Below, piece after piece: positions 1 to 10,544 of a DNA stretch of 64,000 nucleotides. Under the pieces are notes generated by a model. It saw only the letters and a list, made by a program, of their open reading frames with translations. It did not search any database and was not told the DNA's origin. The translations under genes and the position numbers were made by a program. Position 1 is the first letter of the stretch; each line of letters opens with the position of its first letter. The stretch comes from Cephalotus follicularis (lineage: Eukaryota; Streptophyta; Magnoliopsida; Oxalidales; Cephalotaceae), in NCBI GenBank assembly GCA_001972305.1, contig BDDD01002363.1:1-64000 (forward strand). Reading direction: 5' to 3'.

Positions 1-1012
1 ATGTTACGAGATGTTATGATCACCTCTTTATATCGAAGTATAAATGAGTTGATGATTTGGCTATGAAATGTATGATATGATATCGTTGTGAACGATTTTC
101 AAATATGTTTTGTGAAATCATATTTATGTCTTTTTAAATTGATTTTGATAAATCAATGTTTTCGCAATGATTGAATACTGAGTATTGTACCCACCTATGA
201 GGCGTACCATAGGCATGTCGTAGACCTAGCACGGGGACATGACACTTCCGTAGCGGTGTGATTAGTCTACGGCGTCTCTGAATGTTATGAATAAATCCCA
301 TGAGGTGGATTTATGGATCCGCTATGTGATAGAGGCGTATGAATCGATTGTACTATATGATATGTGATATGTGAGAATTGATTTGTGTAGTGCCGTACAC
401 TTCAATTCTAGTGGGCATGTGGAATTAGCGTCTCCCTTGCGAAATATATGTTATGTGATATGTATGTGGCTCAGTATGACTTATGAATCGTGATATGATG
501 TTTTGAAATGTTTCGTAAATGTTTCGAAAGTTATATGGATTTTGTGAAAGTACAAATGTAATTTTACGAATGTTTAATTGTTTTTAATTGCTTAAGATTT
601 CTGTTATGGATTTTATCGAAATCTTACTGCTTTTAAACTTATCGTTTACTGCTTCTTCTTTCCTTATCCGTACTGAGGTTTGCTCAGCCGCGTTTTTGTT
701 TTCCATGCGGCAGGTTATCAGGAGCAGCGGGGGAATGTGTGAACGAGAGATGACCACCTTACATTTTGGATCCCTAGGAGTGTGATCCCGTTATGTTTTC
801 TGTTTAAGTGGTCATGAACAATAAGATACATATGTTTAGTTTTGAACAGGAATAAGTTTAAGTTTTCAGAAATTGTTAAGTTTTTAAGTTTTCAGTTATG
901 CTATGAACGCCACGTTTTTGGCTGAGAAGTTATGTTTATGTTCAGATATGTTATGTTATGATAGGTTCTGTATTATGACCTGTGACGACTCCCGCCGTTC
1001 GGGGGTGTTACA
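1..1012 (+). mobile_element. 3' part of an E1-family gypsy LTR
   Basis: This stretch matches 1895-2908 almost base for base, and 2908 is the 3' end of the E1 5' LTR because a primer binding site follows it. The fragment ends at 1012 in gggggtgttaca, the TG..CA-type LTR terminus also seen at 6516 and, inverted, at 10550. No primer site follows here; the next base starts the same flank that follows the E1 3' LTR at 6517. It is therefore best read as the 3' LTR end of a duplicated E1 copy whose body lies left of the window. It is non-coding; the short reading frame near 588-785 is LTR sequence. Confidence 0.85.
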
Positions 1013-1504
1013 TATGCCATTAAGATGGCATTCATGCTAAACACACACACACACACACACAAATATATATATATATATATATATTCACAAATCACCATAA
1101 AGTGAAAATATGTATCAAACATATCAGTTTCCAGACTCTTCCAAATCCATGTTTTATACTGAGAGATGCAATAACGAATTAAATACATACATATATGCAG
1201 GGGATTCTGCAAAATCCACTTGCCAAATGGAATGACGTGTACGACACTACATGATCAATCTCCAAAATCCAAATCTAACAATAACTATGATCGATCCCTA
1301 CGCGTCAGTTCACCATATCATACCACAAGATATTAAGAGACGTCGTAGACTAATCACACCACTACGGAAGTGTCATGTCCCCGTGCTAGGTCTACGACAT
1401 GCCTATAGTACCTCCATAGGTAGGAAACAAATATTCTCAGTATTTCGAAAAAAATGATTTTATCGAAAATCATTTCAAATATCGGTTAACTCACAAAACC
1501 AATC
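1013..1504 (-). mobile_element. Duplicated fragment of the F2-family LTR
   Basis: 1013-1504 is nearly identical to 6517-7022, beginning tatgccattaagatggcat in both and carrying the same CA/TA microsatellite. Its second half (about 1320-1440) is a diverged reverse-strand relative of the E1 LTR segment near 180-280, so F2 and E1 LTRs are distant relatives in opposite orientation. The match to the 6517 copy stops abruptly at about 1504, where E1 LTR sequence on the plus strand begins. It is a copied piece of flank between two E1 LTRs. Confidence 0.75.
1037..1082. repeat. (CA)n(TA)n microsatellite
   Basis: A run of ca dinucleotides passes directly into a run of ta dinucleotides. The duplicated copy of this region at 6543-6603 carries a longer version of the same compound repeat, as expected of replication slippage after duplication. 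Confidence 0.95.
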
Positions 1505-2908
1505 CAGAAAAGTGTTGTTTTCAACTATTTTGACTTGTTTGTTCCTCGAATCGATCCGGGTCTTTTCCAAACACTGTGGTAGGTCTTTTTAATGTCTTCA
1601 ATGTTTCTTAGACCCTTATATGAATGGTTTTGGGTGTCTTTTAGATTGTTGTGCTTCAAAGGGAGTTGAGTGAACAATCTTTTCGTAAGAGTTTTATGAA
1701 CGCAAAAAGGTACGGATTTCTATCGTTCCTTGGCTATCTGATTATCAAACTGAAATCAGTTTTGTTTTATGCTATGCCTCTTCGTTTATGAAATTGGTAA
1801 TGTTTAATGGTTTTGACATGTTTAAAAAATGAAGTTGGTTTTTGACATTTATAAATGATTCTGACTTTATTCATATGATACGAAATGATATGATATGTTA
1901 CGAGATGTTATGATCACCTCTTTATAGCGAAGTATAAATGAGTTGATGATTTGGCTATGAAATGTATGATATGATATCGTTGTGAACGATTTTCAGATAT
2001 GTTTTTTTGAAAGCATATTTATGTGTTTTTAAATTTATTTTGATAAATCAATGTTTTTGCAGTGATTGAATACTGAGTATTCTACCCATGTATGGGGCGT
2101 ACCATAGGCATGTCGTAGGCCTGGCACGGGGACATGACACTTCCATAGCGATGTGATTAGTCTACGGCGTCTCTAAATGTTATGAATAAATCCCATGAGG
2201 TGGATTTATGGATCCGCTATGTGATAGAGGCGTATGAATCGATTCTAGTATATGATATGTGATATGTGAGAATTGACTTGTGTAGTGCCGTACACTTCAA
2301 TTCTACTGGGCATGTGGAATTAGCACCTCCTTTGCCAAATATATGTTATGTGATACGTATGTGGCTCAGTATGACTTATGAACCGTGATATGATGTTTTG
2401 AAATGTTTCGTAAATGTTTAGAAAGTTATATGGATTTTATGAAAGTACAAATGTGATTTTATGAATGTTTAATTGTTTTTAATTGCTTAAGATCTATGTT
2501 ATGAATTTTATTGAAATCTTACTGCTTTTAAACTTATCATTTACTGCTTTTTCTTTCCTTATCCGTACTGAGGTTTGCTCAGCCGCGTTTTTGTTTTCCA
2601 TGCGGCAGGTTATCAGGAGCAGCAGGGGAATGTGTGAACGAGAGATGACCACCTTACATTTTGCATCCCTAGGAGTGTGATCCCGTTATGTTTTCTATTT
2701 AAGTGGTAATGAACAATAAGATACATATGTTTTAGTTTTGAACTGGAATATGTTTAAGTTTTCAGAAATTGTTAAGTTTTTAAGTTTTCAGTTATGCTAT
2801 GATCGCCACGTTTTTGGTTGATAAGTTATGTTTATGTTCAGATATGTTATGTTATGATAGGTTCTGTATTATGACCTGTGACGACTCCCGCCGTTCGGGG
2901 GCATTACA
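1505..2908 (+). mobile_element. E1 5' LTR, 5' end missing
   Basis: The segment matches the minus-strand solo LTR at 10550-11945 read in reverse. Its end (gggggcattaca at 2908) is followed two bases later by the primer site. The canonical LTR start seen at 5693 (tgtaataccctgcttg) is absent here: homology begins in mid-LTR at about 1505, exactly at the end of the duplicated flank. The truncation is therefore tied to the duplication breakpoint. Confidence 0.8.
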
Positions 2909-2913
2909 GATTG

Positions 2914-2925
2914 TGGTATCAGAGA
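2914..2925 (+). promoter_or_regulatory. Primer binding site (initiator tRNA-Met)
   Basis: tggtatcagaga lies six bases inside the 5' LTR end. It matches the complement of the plant initiator tRNA-Met 3' end (TGGTATCAGAGC) at eleven of twelve positions; the last base is mismatched. This is where minus-strand DNA synthesis would be primed. Confidence 0.85.
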
Positions 2926-3051
2926 ATAGGTTTTGTTTCCTTAGAAGACCTAACTAGGTTTGACCTGTGAGTTCCGTTATGGTTTTATGATATGTTTCTG
3001 CTTCGGTTTTTGTTCCTTGTGATGTTTTATGTTTCGAGTGCCTTTTCGTAG

Positions 3052-3546
3052 ATGGCACGTACAAGGAACGCTGCTTCTGGGTCCACGGCGGGGACAGCAC
3101 TGGAGCAAGCAGAAAAGTTCAAGTGGAAGTTACACTATCAGCTCTGGGGTAAACTGATCAACACCAGGTTTGCTGATGTTTCTGAAGTGGCAAATACGGC
3201 AAAGAACATAGAACTGGAAAGGTTAGATTTGCAGGCAGCTTTTCAGGAAAGTTACAAGAAGAGAAACAGAGGGGATTCTCAAGGGCAAGGTTCTGAACAG
3301 AATAATAAGAATAGAAATGGCAAGTGAGGAAAGAGGGGTGATAACCGGGGACAGCAGCAGCCCGGTAATGATCAAAGGTAGACACAGGGAGCTGCGGATG
3401 TTCAGATTGCCAAGTGTGATGTTTGCAGTAGATAGCATCCAGTTGGAGTGTGCTACAAGGCTATCGGGGCCTGTTTTGTATGTGGTCAGAAAGGGCATTT
3501 CGTGAAGGACTGTACTGATCCTCGTGCAAAGGAAAGGAAAGGGAAC
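3052..3546 (+). pseudogene. gag: E1 gag, internally deleted
   Basis: The frame opens with MARTRNAASGS, a typical basic start of plant gypsy Gag, but jumps after about 20 residues to the C-terminal part of the capsid, so most of the capsid domain is missing. In-frame stops lie at 3325, 3379 and 3433. A zinc knuckle follows in the same frame ([15 protein letters not shown]-x2-C-x4-H-x4-C, about 3472-3513), with a decayed cysteine pair just before it. Gag would package the element RNA in cytoplasmic particles; this copy cannot make a full protein. Confidence 0.8.
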
Positions 3547-4566
3547 AATGCAGGTCATGGACAGCGCAATGTGGGAGGTCGTGTCTTTGCTATCACGACT
3601 CAGCAGGCTGCTAATGCACCATGTACTGTTTCGGGCTTTATTTCTGTTGGTAACCGTAGGGCTTATGTTTTGTATGATACTGGATCGACCCACTCGGTTG
3701 TAGCGAGGTCTTTTGTTCGGCATCTTGGGATGTCTTCACAGTTGCTTGATCCAGCTTTGGTACTTTCGACCCCTACGGGTTCTTCTATTGTGATATCTAA
3801 GTGTTTTTATGCTTGTCCTATTGTTTTCGATGATCGGAATCGAGATGCGGATCTTCTGCCTATTGACATCTATGACTTCGATATGATTCTGGGTATGAAC
3901 TGGTTGGATCATCATCGGGCTACGATTGATTGCTATGCTCGGAGGGTTCTGTTTGGGGATGTGAACAGCCCTGATTTTATTTATCAGGGTTCACAGCCAA
4001 GAAAAGAAGTGAAGGTTGTATCAGCTCTGAAGGCTAGGAAGTTGTTGGCTAAGGGCGCTGAAGGTTTCTTAGCTGTTGTGAAGGATGTCTCAGAGGTTGA
4101 GCCTCACCTTGAAGACTATCTTGTGGTTAGAGAATTTTCTGATGTGTTTCTAGAGGAGTTACCGGGTTTGCCACCGCAACGGGAAGTGGAGTTTACCATC
4201 GAGCTCATTCTTGGGGCGACACCCTTATCTAAGGCACCTTACAGGTTGGCACCGTTGGAACTGCAAGAGTTGAAGGAACAGTTACAAGAGCTGTTGGATC
4301 GGGGTTTCATTCGGCCTAGTGTTTCACCGTGGGGTGCTCCAGTTCTTTTTGTGAAGAAGAAAGACGGGTCTATGAGGCTATGCATAGACTACAGAGAGTT
4401 GAATCGGATTATTGTTCAGAATAAATACCCTCTGCCTAGGATTGATGACTTGTTTGATCAACTCCAGGGTGCTCGGTATTTCTCTAAGATCGATTTGAGA
4501 TCGGGATATCATCAGCTTCGGATAAAGGATGAAGATGTGCCTAAAACTGCTTTCCGTACTCGGTAT
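3547..4566 (+). pseudogene. pol: E1 protease and N-terminal half of reverse transcriptase
   Basis: This continues the gag frame without interruption. An aspartic protease active site ([11 protein letters not shown], near 3670) and the downstream [14 protein letters not shown] segment mark the protease. RT then follows: a proline-rich linker, [32 protein letters not shown], the [12 protein letters not shown] segment and [12 protein letters not shown] with the first catalytic aspartate. RT stops after KTAFRTRYE, just before the region that should carry the YVDD-type active site. The RNase H domain is absent. The sequence then joins integrase in another frame. Confidence 0.85.
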
Positions 4567-5640
4567 GAAAGTCCCAGTATGGAAATGGGAAAGTATATCG
4601 ATGGACTTTGTGACGGGTTTACCGAAAACTTTCAAGAGGAACGATGCTATCTGGGTAGTAGTGGATCGATTGACTAAATCGGCTCACTTCTTAGCTATCC
4701 GAGAGGACTTCTCTGTTGATCGTTTGGCTGAAGTGTTTCAGCAGGAGATAGTGAGACTGCATGGGACTCCGGTATCCATTGTTTCGGGTAGGGACCCTCG
4801 TTTCACTTCACGGTTTTGGAAAGGGTTTCAAAAGGCTTGGGGTACTAGGCTCTGTTACAGTACAGCTTTCCATCCACAGACAGATGGGCAGACTGAGAGA
4901 ACCATCCAGACCTTCTAGGATATGCAGAGGTCGTGTTTGTTGGAGTGGACTGGGAGCTGGGATGAGTATTTGAGCTTGGTGGAGTTTGCCTACAATAACA
5001 GTTGGCATGCTAGTATCGGTATGGCTCCGTTTGAAGCTCTTTATGGGAGGAAGTGTCGAGCTCTGACATGTTGGGATGAGGTTGGAGAGCGAGTTATCGA
5101 GGGCCCCGAGCTAGTATAGATCACTACGGAGAAAGTGGCAATAGCAAGGGAGAGATTGAAGGCAGCTCAATCTCGACAGAAAAGTTTTGCGGACAAACAT
5201 CGGAGGGACTTGGAGTTCAAGGTAGGTGAACATGTGTTCTTGAAAGTTTCACCTTGGAAAGGGGTACGACGTTTTGGGCTGAAGGGAAAGTTGACTCGCA
5301 GTTTATCGGGCCTTTTGAAGTTTTGGAGAGGATAGGCACGGTTGCTTATCGTTTAGCTTTGCCTCCGCAGTTAGCACACGTCCATAACGTGTTCCACGTG
5401 TCTTTGCTGAGAGGTTATCAGTATTATCCCCTACATGTGGTTCACTATCCGTTGGACAGTATTCGGGAGGACATATCTTGTGACGAGGAGGCCGAGGCTA
5501 TTCTGGATCGACAGGGATGGGTAACACCAAGCAAGACCGTTTCTTTTGTGAAAGTGCTGTGGAAGAATCATCCCGAACGTGAGGCCACTTGGGATCTTGA
5601 GGAGCATATTCGGGAGCGATATCCGCACTTGTTTGCTTGA
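4567..5640 (+). pseudogene. pol: E1 integrase, N-terminally truncated
   Basis: Integrase is entered in its catalytic core ([17 protein letters not shown], first Asp) and continues with [11 protein letters not shown], a decayed SGRDPRF site (normally SDRD, but the Asp remains) and FHPQTDGQTERTIQT (catalytic Glu). In-frame stops lie at 4916 and 5117. A frameshift near 5300 separates the core from the C-terminal part, which ends in a chromodomain-like tail (about 5480-5637) before the stop at 5640. The zinc-binding H2C2 domain has been lost with the RT/RNase H deletion. Confidence 0.85.
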
Positions 5641-5679
5641 GGTATATTTATGTTTGTGATTTTGGGACGAAATCCTTTT

Positions 5680-5692
5680 AAGGAGGGGTGGA
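5680..5692 (+). promoter_or_regulatory. E1 polypurine tract
   Basis: aaggaggggtgga directly precedes the 3' LTR start tgtaatac. It is the plus-strand priming site, in the expected position. Confidence 0.85.
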
Positions 5693-6516
5693 TGTAATAC
5701 CCTGCTTGTTCGTATGTGCTTTATGGATATTTTATATATATGTATGTGTGTTGTTTTCGGGCTTTTAAATTTGTTTTATTTTTAAGTCCGGCCTCCCTGT
5801 GTTTTGGGGCTATGTGATTTGGGCTATTTGATACTAGCCTGAATTTTTCGATATGTTCATATGTTAATGTACGTTGGGTTGGGCCTATGTTATGTCCTTT
5901 TTATTTTTTTCATCAATCTTAATGTTACAACTTTCAAAATATTAAAACAATTCCATTTTATTTTAAAATCCTTTTATCTTATTTTATTTATTTTCTTTTA
6001 TCCTTTTTTTTTTCTTTTTTTCTTTTCGTTTTCTTTCTTCTTCCTTTCTTTCCTTTCTTCTCCTCCCTTCTCCCGACACTCTCTCCCTCCCTCATAAATT
6101 CCACACGTCTTCAATCTCCTTCTTCCTTATTAAGCCGATTTTGTCTCCACTTCTTCCTTAACAATTCCTCAAATCACTGTAATTCTTCCTGTTTTAAAGA
6201 ATGTCAATGCCTTGGGTATTTGCCATCCGTTTTCTCTATTTGTCACTGCCGATTTGTGCTTGTGAAGCTTGTGTTAATCTGCTGAGGATTCATTTCATCA
6301 GGTTGTTTGAGGTAATCTCAATTTTCTGTTGTCCTTTGGTTAGATTTCTTTGATTGGTTTAAAGCTTTATACTTTTCTCTTGGTTTGATTCTTTTTGGTC
6401 CCCTGTGTACAGCCGGTTAACAAGTTAACTGTGGTGTTTTTGCTGCATTTCTGGATTCTAGATAGGCATTGCTGTATTATGACCTGTGACGACTCCCGCC
6501 GTTCGGGGGTGTTACA
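5693..6516 (+). mobile_element. E1 3' LTR with internal deletion
   Basis: It begins tgtaataccctgcttg, the mirror of the solo LTR end at 15293, and closes in gggggtgttaca. Only 824 bp remain against about 2.4 kb for the solo LTR of the family: 5693-6467 is the 5' part, after which the sequence jumps to the last ~48 bp. A pyrimidine-rich tract (5985-6090) and a leader-like stretch follow the probable transcription start. Confidence 0.85.
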
Positions 6517-6542
6517 TATGCCATTAAGATGGCATTCATGCT

Positions 6543-6578
<36 letters not shown>

Positions 6579-6603
6579 TTATATATATATATATATATAT
6601 ATT
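6543..6603. repeat. (CA)n(TA)n microsatellite, longer copy
   Basis: Compound dinucleotide repeat, paralogous to the one at 1037-1082 and longer than it. Confidence 0.95.
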
Positions 6604-7849
6604 CAGAAATCACCATAAAGTGAAAATATGTATCAAACATATCAGTTTCCAGACTCTTCCAAATCCATGTTTTATACTGAGAGATGCACTAACGAATTAA
6701 ATACATACATATATGCAGGGGATTCTGCAAAATCCACTTGCCAAATGGAATGACGTGTACGACACTACACGATCAATCTCCAAAATCCAAATCTAACAAT
6801 AACTATGATCGATCCCTACGCCTCAGTTCACCATATCATATCACAAGATATTAAGAGACGTCGTAGACTAATCACACCACTACGGAAGTGTCATGTCCCC
6901 GTGCCAGGCCTACGACATGCCTATAGTACCTCCATAGGTAGGAAACAAATATTCTCAGTATTTCGAAAAAAATGATTTTATCGAAAATCATTTCAAATAT
7001 CGGTTAACTCACAAAACCAATCCAAAACATATCATATCATAAAATTAGTAAACTTTGGTAATTGAAAATCATGCTCATAACAAAATCTGTATCATAAAAC
7101 TTAGCACACTTTCACGAGTCAAAATCATGCTTAATTTATAAAATTAAAAATATTTAATCTCATAAAATATCAGAGTTGACTTTATTTCCTAAACATATCA
7201 AAATCCGAAGCACAACAAAGTTCATAAAACTGAAGGAATATATCAAGGAACGAACTATCCGTACTTTATTCTTTAAAGCAAAATAACCTTTACTTTAATA
7301 AAACAAATAGGAGAGTATCAAAGAATGAAGAGTCCGTACACATTCGTTAAACAGTAAAACTGAGTTTATTCCAAACCAAATCAAGGATAATAATCAATGA
7401 TCAAAAATTCCGTAATTATTCATAAAGTATGAAACTGGATTTATTTTAATAAATTCACATGATGATAATCAAGAAAGAATGTATCCGTACCTTACTCATA
7501 AAATAGGATTTATTCCAATAAAATCGAAGGAATATAATCAAGAACGAGAAATCCATACCTTACGTAATCACCAAAATTATCCTCTAGAGAAGATCAAATA
7601 ATCCCTACGCAGCACTTCGGTCGATACAATTATCTAAAAGATATACAAACCATTCAAAATCAGAAATTGGAAATCCTTGTGAAAGCGTCAATGCTTTACT
7701 AAGAACAAAGCCGAGAGGGTCGACGCTTTGCTGAAACAAAGGGGAAAATGGCGTCGACGCTTTACATGAATCTAAGTGTGCTTACAGTGCTACCACGAAG
7801 ATGAGGATTAAAACAATGCATTTGTGAGCTGACATGGTTCATCAACTTC

Positions 7850-8355
7850 CTAAAGTAACCCCACGACACTGCACACACCACTGTAACACAGCACCCATAT
7901 TAATACAGCATGCACAAGTCTCACACTTTGGCTGCACACACTACACCGCACACACACACTAACATCACACTCATACTCGACACTGCCCTCAAAACACACT
8001 GCACACATTCTAATATAGCACCCACTCCATACACTGTCTACACCAACTGAGCAGACATTTGCACTTCGACTGCTCACCATAACACAACACACACGTACAC
8101 ATCACTGCACCTTCTAAGTCAACACACACACTACACAGCACTCACCCATACACACTACCTCAACTTACACAACACATACACTCTCACGCTAAACACACTT
8201 ACACTGCCCTCACACACCCAACACACATACACTCACATGCAGTGCCCACAACACATACTCACACACATACACTACCCATAACACATACACTTATTAACTC
8301 AGCACACACACACACTAACACTACACTCACACTAACACAGCTCACACGCTAACAC

Positions 8356-8392
<37 letters not shown>

Positions 8393-8420
8393 CACACACT
8401 AACACAGCACACACACTGCC
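7850..8420. repeat. CA-rich degenerate simple-sequence tract
   Basis: About 570 bases made largely of interrupted cacaca, with acactaacac and acacatacac variants. A pure (ca)n run lies near 8357-8391. It lies inside the F2 LTR. The apparent cysteine/valine-rich reading frame on the reverse strand is a by-product of the repeat. Confidence 0.85.
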
Positions 8421-9343
8421 CACAGTTTCCTCACGCCATGGTTTTTACCATAATAAAACAGAATTTATCAACCTCTCAAATAGAAGGCCATGAATCTCAC
8501 ATCCCAACGTCTCAGATGTGCATGGGATAACAACAATGCTACACAACCATTATATAGCGCGTTCACCAGACTCATTCTTAACCTATGTCTATGACGTCCG
8601 AAACAGAAAAAGGGGTATAAGGAAACAAGAGAGATATGCAGGTGGTTGGCATACTTAAAGGAGAGGGAGCACATATATTTAACAACCTGCAACTATGGCG
8701 GGTTTATTTCAAAACAACAAATCACCCCAGCAAACAAGAGGACAAACCTTTAATGGTGATGCGAAAACCGTGAGAGGAGCACACAAATTCCATATGCTTG
8801 CAGTGGTTGTTTGTTCCAAGTGGGGGAGGAGAAAGAGCTATAAGAGTATAACAGCCTGCACATGTATAGCATGGTTTTCATCACAGAGAAATGAATCGTT
8901 AGGCCAAAACATAGGGGAACAAACTTGAATGTGGAGTAGAAATAATGGAAGGAGCGCAAGAAATTTTATAGTTATGCAACAATGGCGTCCAGGAGCAAGA
9001 GAGAGAGAGCCGAAGTAGGAGAGATAAGGTGGCAGTTGTGTTTTAAAATAAAAGGAATAGGGTGAGATAAGGGGGAAGTGAGAGATATAGGGTAGGGAGG
9101 GCGCATAAGTCAGAGATTGAGGGAGAGACGTTGCGGGAGTGAGTGAGTGAGAGATGTGAAAGTTTTATAATTTCCTTTACTCATGTACAAACCATTATCC
9201 AACGGCCCAAGGCTAGAAGCAACCTAGCCCAGCCAAGGGTAAAACCAAAATGGATAATTCACATGCCCAAAAAAAAAAAACAATCCCCACGAAAGTTTAA
9301 AAAATGCCTGAAAAAATTTTATACGGAAAAACAGGATATTACA

Positions 9344-10544
9344 AGTCAAGATAAATATCTTTTATAGCCTTATGACTCATACATTAGGCTGATGAGTCAT
9401 CAAATGAAAACTCATCAAAGCTTGCCCTTAAGCTTAAAGACTTATCATACATCTATGATCAATGAGGTCTGCATATGAGTTCTGAAGTCTGACTTCGTAA
9501 ATCGAGCTCCCAACTCTGCCAACGAAGTCTGAGCTACAACCTCTACCATCGAAGTCTTCCCATGAGCTCTGTGGTCTGAGGTCTAAGGTCTAATCTATAC
9601 CACAAAGGTCTAACCTCTGCCGTCTAAGGTCTTCCCTCTGCGTCTGAAGTCCGCCAATGACCCCCGATGTTTGCCCTATACCTCTAAGGTCTACAATTGA
9701 CCCTTGAGGTCTAACCTCTGCCTCTGAGGTCTACCAACGACCTTTGAGGTCTTACTTGCGCTGCGTAGTCTGACTTTGAGGTCTGTCCTTCGCTACGAGG
9801 TCTGCCTTCAAATAATCCCATCCTTAAGCTCTCTCAACAAATAAATACCCACGTATTCATCTATTAAAACAAACAACCCTTCGCACGGAACATTCCATTA
9901 TGGTGATGCTTGAACGCTTTCTAGAAGAAGAGACACATGTTTAGCAAAAAAAATGTTCACTAGCAATGTAGCATCTCCCTGATGCTAATCTCTCACTAAA
10001 TAACATGTGTCCCACACATGTCAACCTGTTCAAAAATCATGTGGGACCGAAAAGTATGATTGGTTTCCAGTCAGTGATAAATTTCTCAGAACATCCCTAT
10101 TTCCTGATAAGACAATCCTAATAGTGGCAGACAATCAGAACAGGCATAGTATGATATCCAATCATCCCCTGGATACGTGGACTCCCACGTCTATCAACCA
10201 TTAGCTGGTTAACCTATACTTTATCCTGTCATCGGCTTATGTGTCAGATAACCTTCGTCATACTTGGCTCCGACTACAGACTAGGGTTTGGATCAATGTC
10301 ACACTAGGTAATACCGTGATAACTATAAACCCTTGTTTGCACTGAGACTAGTGGCAGACCTTACCCGGAAACCCCATTTCCAGTCTGCCTTTGCCTGGCT
10401 AGGTCTTTAAGTCTACAATAGACAAAAGATCTTATAGAGCTAATCACCCTAAGTACAGGTGTTTGGATTCCTTGTTGCGCAATCACCCATACATCTCAAT
10501 ACAACTCACACAAGGCCCAAAGACAACCCTTTTGCTATCTCATG
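9344..10544. other. Unassigned non-coding DNA with AGGTCT-type repeat
   Basis: No convincing coding region or element ends. From about 9470 to 9820 a degenerate repeat built on gaggtct/gaagtctgacctctgcc recurs roughly every 20-40 bases. The rest is unique-looking AT-rich sequence. It is continuous with 15299 onward once the solo LTR is removed, so it was the target of that insertion. Confidence 0.6.

Larger units (their letters stand above)
1505..6516 (+). mobile_element. E1: degenerate Ty3/gypsy retrotransposon
   Basis: The order is 5' LTR (truncated at its start), primer binding site, gag, protease, first half of reverse transcriptase, second half of integrase, polypurine tract, 3' LTR. 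The domain order and tRNA-Met primer site are those of plant Ty3/gypsy; the C-terminal integrase tail, ending in a conserved RERYPHLF-type peptide, resembles the Tekay/Del-like group. The core between RT and integrase is deleted, and stops and frameshifts are frequent, so the copy is dead. It appears to sit inside the F2 LTR that resumes at 6517. Confidence 0.85.
6517..9343 (-). mobile_element. F2-family LTR, truncated by E1 insertion
   Basis: Read on the minus strand it starts at 9343 with tgtaatatcctgtttttc, a start similar to that of the E1 LTR (tgtaataccctgc), and runs to 6517, where the E1 3' LTR interrupts it. No protein domains are found. It holds a GTCGAC-core motif cluster (7684-7763), CA-rich DNA (7850-8420) and a purine-rich stretch (8990-9150). 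Its missing 3' end presumably lies beyond the left edge, so I cannot tell a solo LTR from one LTR of a longer element. Confidence 0.65.

Noticed and set aside
7850-8092. Cysteine-rich reading frame on the minus strand
   Set aside because: It lies in CA-rich simple sequence; the residue bias follows the repeat and there is no matching start context or homology.
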